Shown piece by piece: positions 55,321 to 60,062 of a DNA stretch of 60,062 nt. A program made the position numbers and the translations under genes. Where the stretch lies: contig NZ_PDZG01000023.1 in assembly GCF_002735645.1 (NCBI RefSeq), positions 1 to 60,062 on the forward strand, read 5' to 3'. The notes beneath the pieces were generated by a model that did no database searches, was not told the DNA's origin, and saw nothing but the letters and a program-made list of their open reading frames with translations. Position 1 is the stretch's first letter. Each line of letters opens with the position of its first letter. This DNA comes from Iodobacter sp. BJB302 (GTDB taxonomy: Bacteria > Pseudomonadota > Gammaproteobacteria > Burkholderiales > Chitinibacteraceae).

Positions 55321-56673
55321 TTATATGACAGCGCTCATCTTCAAAACCAGTCCCAGCAAGGCGCACGCCACAATCATATGAATGACCGATATTTTGTATC
55401 GGAACAAAGCCACCGATGCAGCCAAGGCAATCAGCCCTGATATCCAATCAAACGTGCCTGCAAAGCCCGCAGGCCACAGCACGTGATAGCCAAAAAACAG
55501 CGCCAGATTTAAAATCACTCCGACTACAGCTGCAGTAATAGCGGTAAGCGGCGCAGTAAATTTCAAATCGTTATGTGTCGATTCCACCATCGGCCCACCA
55601 GCCAGGATAAGAATAAACGAAGGCAAAAAGGTAAACCAAGTCACCAAGGTGGCCGCAGCAGCCCCTGCCCAAAACAGATTATCCGGCCCAAACAATTCCT
55701 TGGTATAGCCGCCAATAAAGCCCACAAAAGCCACCACCATAATCAAGGGGCCGGGGGTCGTTTCACCCAGCGCCAAACCATCGATCATTTGCACCGGCAT
55801 CAGCCAGCCATAATGATCCACCGCCCCTTGATACACATAGGGCAGCACGGCGTAAGCTCCACCAAAAGTCAGCAAGGCCGCCTTGCTAAAGAACCAGGCC
55901 ATTTGCGCAAAAGTGTGATCCCAGCCGTAGTTTGCCAGTAGCAGCCCCATAGGAATCAGCCAAAGCAGCAGGCCCACGATGGCGACTTTGATGAAGCCAG
56001 CCCAAGTAAAACGTGCATGCTCTGGCGCTGGCGTGTCATCATCAATCAGCGCGGGGCCAAAAGATACATCAACCTTGCCGTGGCCGCCGCCCGCCCTAAA
56101 TTGCTCCGGCGCAATGCGCCCGCCGATATAGCCGGCTAAAGCTGCCGCGGCAACAATCACGGGAAAAGGCAGCTTTAATGCGAAAATGGCGATAAAAGAC
56201 GCGGCGGCAATCGCCCACAGCGTATTGTTTTTCAGCGCCCGAGAGCCGATACGATGCGCGGCTTGCAGCACAATCGCCGTAACCGCAGGCTTAATCCCGT
56301 AAAACAATCCCGCCACCAGAGGCAGATGACCAAAGGCGATATACACCCAGGAAAGCGCAATCAGAATAAATAAGGATGGCAAAACAAAAAGCACACCCGC
56401 AGCGATGGCGCCACGGGTTTTGTGCATCAGCCAGCCAATATAAGTCGCCAGCTGCTGCGCTTCGGGGCCGGGCAGCAGCATGCAGTAGTTCAGCGCATGC
56501 AGAAATCGCCGTTCAGAAATCCAGCGCCGCCGCTCTACCAGCTCCTGGTGCATGATAGAAATCTGCCCGGCAGGCCCGCCAAAGCTAATCAAACCTAATT
56601 TCAGCCAGAATAAAAAAGCCTGCCAAAAGCTCACTGCTTGCGGTGCGACTTGGGGAGTTTCAAGCTGGGGCAT
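55321..56673 (-). CDS. chrA: Chromate transporter ChrA
   Basis: ChrA proteins are inner-membrane CHR-family transporters that expel chromate driven by proton-motive force. The 450-residue product has the duplicated CHR architecture. The first half shows LKLGLISFGGPAGQISIM, LNYCMLLPGPEAQQLATYIG; the second shows FSKAALLTFGGAYAVLPYVY and DGLALGETTPGPLIMVVAFV, with about ten membrane helices in all. It lies 39 bp downstream of the TonB-dependent receptor gene on the same strand and may share its transcript, although no functional link is known. Confidence 0.94.
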   Translation of the reverse strand: MPQLETPQVAPQAVSFWQAFLFWLKLGLISFGGPAGQISIMHQELVERRRWISERRFLHALNYCMLLPGPEAQQLATYIGWLMHKTRGAIAAGVLFVLPSLFILIALSWVYIAFGHLPLVAGLFYGIKPAVTAIVLQAAHRIGSRALKNNTLWAIAAASFIAIFALKLPFPVIVAAAALAGYIGGRIAPEQFRAGGGHGKVDVSFGPALIDDDTPAPEHARFTWAGFIKVAIVGLLLWLIPMGLLLANYGWDHTFAQMAWFFSKAALLTFGGAYAVLPYVYQGAVDHYGWLMPVQMIDGLALGETTPGPLIMVVAFVGFIGGYTKELFGPDNLFWAGAAAATLVTWFTFLPSFILILAGGPMVESTHNDLKFTAPLTAITAAVVGVILNLALFFGYHVLWPAGFAGTFDWISGLIALAASVALFRYKISVIHMIVACALLGLVLKMSAVI

Positions 56674-56712
56674 ACGACTCTCTGGGGGCAGGGGATTGGA
56701 TGGGCGGTATTC

Positions 56713-58878
56713 TTATAAACGCATTTCTAAAACCGCCCGCGCCGTCATCTCGCTTTGGCTGGTAGTCGTTTGCTGGCGAACTCCGTTTTGATCTGCATAA
56801 AGAGATTCGGCGATATGGTCTTCAGCCAATATATTGGCAAATGAAATACGCAATTGCATTGCCGGGCTTATTTTCCATAAGCCATATACATCGAGCGTGC
56901 GTTTGGCTGGGTTGATTGCAGTTTGGGTATTAGAAAGCCGGGTTGTTGCCGCACTCTGAAAATTATAATTGCCACCTAAAGTCAGAAACTCACCCAGCAA
57001 TTTATAATCCACACCAAAATTAGCACTCACAGGCGTTTGCTGATCAAGGCGATTATCCGGGCCTGCTATTGATTCAACTTCCGACCAATTGGCCGCCATA
57101 TTGGCGCGAATATCTAAAGCAGGTGCATCAGGCCAATACTGTTGTAAATTAAATTTGGCTTCTAATTCTAAACCGCGCAAATTGGCCCGGCCCTGATTAA
57201 AAGGTTGAGAAACCCACAGGCCGTTTATTTGCATGAGTGATGGCAATATCACATCATCAATTTGGCGCGCATAAATACTGGCACTGAGCACGCCGCCTTT
57301 TTCCAGATAATGCTCAAAGGCCAAATCAGCGCCCCAAGCTAATTCAGGGCGTAAATTCGGATTACCCTTAGTGTCTGGCGTGGTAGCGCTATTATCATTG
57401 GCCACATTACGCCGTGGAATTAAATCGCGGGTATTGGGCGCTTTATAGGTTCGGCTTAACGCAAATCTCAGCTGATCTTTCTCAGCGAATTTCCATAGCG
57501 TTTGCAAAATAGGGCTAAGCACAGCAGAACGATTCGCCACGTCATCCAGGTTATTGCCCTCGCTTTGCGTAGCAATCCCTTCCCAGCGCAAGCCCATATA
57601 GAGCGACCATTGCGGCAAGATCTCCCATTCATCCTGAGCAAATACAGCTAGGCGCTCTACCCTGGCGGTATATGAATCATCACGATAAACACTTGGCCTG
57701 CCATAGGCTTTTTCCTGCCTGAGCCTATCCTCGGCGCGCCAGTTATATTCGCCCTCCCAGCCGGTAACAAAAGAATGGCCCTCAATATAGCCATTTAAAT
57801 ATTTACCACTCAGGCTAAGGCCGTAATCACTGGCCAGCGAGTTGATATTGCGGCTGAGCGCAGGCAAAGCTTTTGCATCAAAACCTTCAAGCTGGCTGTC
57901 TGATTCTCGCCGGTTATATGTGGCACCCAGCTTGAGATCAAGCTTGGCTCCACTCGCGAGCTGATGCAATACAGTCAGTTTGCTTCTGAATTGGCTGCTG
58001 TCTGAAATGCTGCGGGTAAAATCCTGAGTCAAAGGGGGCTGCTCACCCCAGGCAGTCAGCCTTAGCTCTTCACCGCCCCCTTCCGAGTGCTGCAGACGCA
58101 ATAAACTCTCAAGATTAATACTGTTGCCATGGCCCAAATCCCACATCAGCCTTGGTGCAAGATTAAGCCTGTCGCTTTGCCCAAAGTCTCTTTTACTGGT
58201 CACTCGTGCCAGCCGCAGCTGGCCAGCCGCACTCAGCTCTTCTTGATCGACTTGGGATAAATCTACATTTTTGCTGCGGCCAATTCCACCAGAAATCGTA
58301 TAAGAGAAATCACCATCACGATCTGAAAAAAGACCATCGATGCCAAGACCAGGTTCGCCACCATCACTGGAAGCGGCCAGCTTGATGTCGCGGCGTGACA
58401 TATCTACTTTTCTTTTTAAGATGATATTAATCGAGCCGGCAATCGCCTGCGTGCTGGCATCCGCAGTGGCTGCACGAGCCACTTCGATGCGCTCAATTAA
58501 TTCAGGGGAAATAGAATCTAAAGAGAAGCCGGGCGGGGCGCGCTCGCCATTGAGCATCACCTGCGTGTAGCCACTTCCAAGGCCACGCATCCGCACTTCA
58601 CCACCCTTGCCCTGTACACCACGCACGCTAATTCCTGGTACGCGCTTTAAAACATCTACCAGGCTGCTATCGCCATAACGCACGATATCCGCCTCTAAAA
58701 TAACGGTTTTCGTCGCCGTGGAACTGCGCCTGTCATCTTTATGCCCAAGCACTTCAATGCGCTGTACTTTATTAATTGAACTAACAGGATCAGGGGAATC
58801 GCCCAAGCGCTCTTCAGCTTTGGAACTCAATGCAATAAAACAAAGAATCAGAAAATAAATTGGAGCGCGAAAAGTCAT
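56713..58878 (-). CDS. TonB-dependent outer-membrane receptor
   Basis: This is an outer-membrane uptake receptor. From ATG 58878 the 721-residue product has a signal peptide (MTFRAPIYFLILCFIALSSKA), a possible TonB box (QRIEVLGHK), a plug domain (DSSLVDVLKRVPGISVRGVQ; RMRGLGSGYTQVMLNGERAP; AIAGSINIILKRKV) and a beta-barrel ending in the aromatic-type signature AVLEMRL. Plug wording resembles the FecA/PUL-type or colicin-like receptors that lack an N-terminal signalling domain. The ligand is unknown. A 23-bp perfect palindrome lies upstream (58935-58957) and may be its operator. ChrA follows 39 bp downstream. Confidence 0.92.
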   Translation of the reverse strand: MTFRAPIYFLILCFIALSSKAEERLGDSPDPVSSINKVQRIEVLGHKDDRRSSTATKTVILEADIVRYGDSSLVDVLKRVPGISVRGVQGKGGEVRMRGLGSGYTQVMLNGERAPPGFSLDSISPELIERIEVARAATADASTQAIAGSINIILKRKVDMSRRDIKLAASSDGGEPGLGIDGLFSDRDGDFSYTISGGIGRSKNVDLSQVDQEELSAAGQLRLARVTSKRDFGQSDRLNLAPRLMWDLGHGNSINLESLLRLQHSEGGGEELRLTAWGEQPPLTQDFTRSISDSSQFRSKLTVLHQLASGAKLDLKLGATYNRRESDSQLEGFDAKALPALSRNINSLASDYGLSLSGKYLNGYIEGHSFVTGWEGEYNWRAEDRLRQEKAYGRPSVYRDDSYTARVERLAVFAQDEWEILPQWSLYMGLRWEGIATQSEGNNLDDVANRSAVLSPILQTLWKFAEKDQLRFALSRTYKAPNTRDLIPRRNVANDNSATTPDTKGNPNLRPELAWGADLAFEHYLEKGGVLSASIYARQIDDVILPSLMQINGLWVSQPFNQGRANLRGLELEAKFNLQQYWPDAPALDIRANMAANWSEVESIAGPDNRLDQQTPVSANFGVDYKLLGEFLTLGGNYNFQSAATTRLSNTQTAINPAKRTLDVYGLWKISPAMQLRISFANILAEDHIAESLYADQNGVRQQTTTSQSEMTARAVLEMRL

Positions 58879-58934
58879 GACTAAACAAGAAAGAGACAAT
58901 AACCGTACTATGCCATGACAATCTAAGCGACATT

Positions 58935-58957
58935 CTATTTATATCGCATATAAATAG
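58935..58957. promoter_or_regulatory. 23-bp palindrome upstream of the TonB-dependent receptor
   Basis: CTATTTATAT and ATATAAATAG are exact reverse complements around CGC. The site is 57 bp before the proposed start, in the usual place for an operator. Confidence 0.65.
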
Positions 58958-59005
58958 TTTAAATAATGTAATACAACAGATCAATTGCACTCAAAGGTTA
59001 ATGAT

Positions 59006-59704
59006 TTATGACTGATTGATTGCATTAATCCATTTTAACAATCCCACTTCTGCAGTCTCTTCCATACAAATCACACCATGCGCTTTGGCAGCGGCAGGGA
59101 TATTCTTATCAATAAAAATAATTTGCGGACATTTTCCTGCAGAGCGAATCATCGCAATCGGATTCACCACATTCAGGCTGGTGCCTACAATCACAAAAGT
59201 ATCCGTGCTTTTTAAATCTTCAATCAACCAGTGTAAAGCCTCATATTCCGGCGCCATTTCACCAAAAAATACAATACCGGGCTTGACCATTACACTGCCA
59301 CAGGCAGCGCATTCACTCGGCTCAAACACATGATCGGCGATATCCCAATAATGATAGCACTGAGCGCAAGACATCTGATCCACTCTGCCATGCAAATGTA
59401 ATACATCAGCCGTACCCGCTGCTTCATGCAATAAATCGATATTGGTGGTAATCACTTTAACGGGCTGTTGTTGCTGTAATTCTGCAATCGCTAAATAGCC
59501 CACATGAGGTTTTGCCACGGCATATTGCAATTTACGCTCGTTATAAAACTGAAAAGTTAAATCACGAATATTCTGCTCTTTAATAAACCGGGAGAAATTA
59601 CATACCTGATTAATATCATAATTCTCCCAAAGCCCGCCGGTATCTCTAAAAGTAGGCAAACCCGAATCCGCCGCCATTCCCGCACCGGTAAAAATATAAA
59701 TCAT
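59006..59704 (-). CDS. NAD-dependent protein deacylase (sirtuin)
   Basis: This compact 232-residue sirtuin uses NAD to remove acyl groups from lysines. Motifs: IYIFTGAGMAADSGLPTFRD (the NAD-binding GAG and FRD), GGLWENYD, VKVITTNIDLLHEAAG (family consensus TQNID), LHLHGRV with the catalytic His, a zinc site of CAQC and CAAC, and VKPGIVFFGEMAP and VGTSLNVVNP. Gln in the TQNID motif is replaced by Thr, which is unusual for CobB and closer to some divergent bacterial sirtuins. It is unrelated in layout to the large SIR2 protein at 9.8 kb. Confidence 0.9.
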   Translation of the reverse strand: MIYIFTGAGMAADSGLPTFRDTGGLWENYDINQVCNFSRFIKEQNIRDLTFQFYNERKLQYAVAKPHVGYLAIAELQQQQPVKVITTNIDLLHEAAGTADVLHLHGRVDQMSCAQCYHYWDIADHVFEPSECAACGSVMVKPGIVFFGEMAPEYEALHWLIEDLKSTDTFVIVGTSLNVVNPIAMIRSAGKCPQIIFIDKNIPAAAKAHGVICMEETAEVGLLKWINAINQS

Positions 59705-59813
59705 CGCATTCGCTCCTGTCTGGTCTTAAATATCATGATATTAATCATACGCTCATGCCGGTATTACGATGGGCTGGTGTCCATCTTGGATAGGTTTGAG
59801 GCAGGTTTTTTAG

Positions 59814-59845
59814 GTTGGGTTAGCAGCTTTATCGCGTAACCCAAC
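59814..59845. repeat. Degenerate GTTGGGTTA hairpin
   Basis: GTTGGGTTA (59814-59822) and TAACCCAAC (59837-59845) form nine-base arms. The sequence is a relative of the 147-bp element at 24598. Confidence 0.55.
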
Positions 59846-59902
59846 ATGCGAACCTAAGGTGGTTGCTCGCTACACGAAAGCCACTTTTCTTCCGCACAAA
59901 GC

Positions 59903-59934
59903 AAAAACCCCGATATCTTTCGATATCGGGGTTC
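59903..59934 (-). terminator. Terminator of the rRNA operon
   Basis: CCCCGATATC and GATATCGGGG form ten perfect pairs around TTTC, with GTTTTTGC following on the reverse strand. Confidence 0.92.
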
Positions 59935-59945
59935 GCTTATGGGGT

Positions 59946-60060
59946 GTCTGGCAATGACCTACTTTCACACAGGTAATCTGCACTATCATCGGCGCTAAGG
60001 TGTTTCACTGTCCTGTTCGGGATGGGAAGGAGTGGGACCACCTCGCTATGGTCGCCAGAC
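59946..60060 (-). rRNA. rrf: 5S rRNA
   Basis: On the reverse strand the segment reads GTCTGGCGACCATAGCGAGG, then the conserved CCCATCCCGAACAGG and finally GTAGGTCATTGCCAGAC. Ends pair (GTCTGGC/GCCAGAC). It should be the last gene of an rRNA operon whose 23S and 16S genes lie beyond the window edge. Confidence 0.95.
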
Positions 60061-60062
60061 TT

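Overview
The window looks like chromosome of a Gram-negative betaproteobacterium, probably order Neisseriales (an Iodobacter- or Chromobacterium-like organism; this is inference from protein character). Signs are a TonB system with an outer-membrane receptor, AsmA and MtfA proteins, a PEP-CTERM protein, a Neisseria dRS3-like 20-mer, and a 5S rRNA gene at the right edge.

Layout. 1-6.1 kb: the edge of an IS1595-type transposase, pyrophosphatase, the glutathione-dependent formaldehyde detoxification pair frmA/frmB with a divergent LysR regulator, and a SUI1/YciH protein. 6.2-9.7 kb: tRNA-Tyr, a TonB-like protein, a ferric-reductase-like flavocytochrome, and a cold-shock/DUF1294 membrane protein. 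9.8-18.9 kb: an accessory block with a 1265-residue SIR2-domain protein behind a NERD nuclease-like protein (a candidate defence pair), then a Pls/PosA-type single-module NRPS of 1321 residues expected to make an amino-acid homopolymer. 19.0-27.3 kb: AlkD, a nest of small mobile elements, then recB, a DnaQ-like exonuclease and recD, with no recC beside them. 27.7-34.6 kb: YafJ amidotransferase, fabI, ygfZ, an AsmA protein, four tandem identical tRNA-Asn genes, a frameshifted thioesterase, rsmJ and mtfA. 34.7-43.5 kb: a sialidase-like protein with a membrane partner, a broken HlyD-type lipoprotein, prmB, rhlE, a thioesterase, a dapA-like gene, a periplasmic binding protein and a choice-of-anchor-A PEP-CTERM protein. 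43.7-50.6 kb: a complete type I Wadjet plasmid-defence operon (jetABCD). 50.5-60 kb: fdhD with an FdhF/YdeP molybdoenzyme, a PepSY protein, a small ORF behind a Fur-like box, chrA, a TonB-dependent receptor, a small sirtuin and 5S rRNA.

The most striking non-coding feature is a dispersed repeat system. A ~55-bp unit (A, containing GAACCACGGAGG and AACACGGAGTTTCACGGAG) is followed after about 75-140 bp by a ~245-bp GC-rich unit (B), with a short CAGCAAACAACGAAA-type linker (C) often between them. The A-then-B order recurs at six of seven B loci. Three further A sites are inverted pairs that can fold into long hairpins, one of them inside the Wadjet operon. One B copy lies inside a 449-bp element with terminal inverted repeats and a perfect 8-bp target duplication, itself inserted into a palindromic CCCCCCTTT/AAAGGGGGG repeat. 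Remnants of the system border a truncated HlyD gene and supply the end of the PepSY gene.

All calls come from reading the sequence and translations; no database search was run. Functional statements are family knowledge, and pairings such as NERD plus SIR2 are inference.
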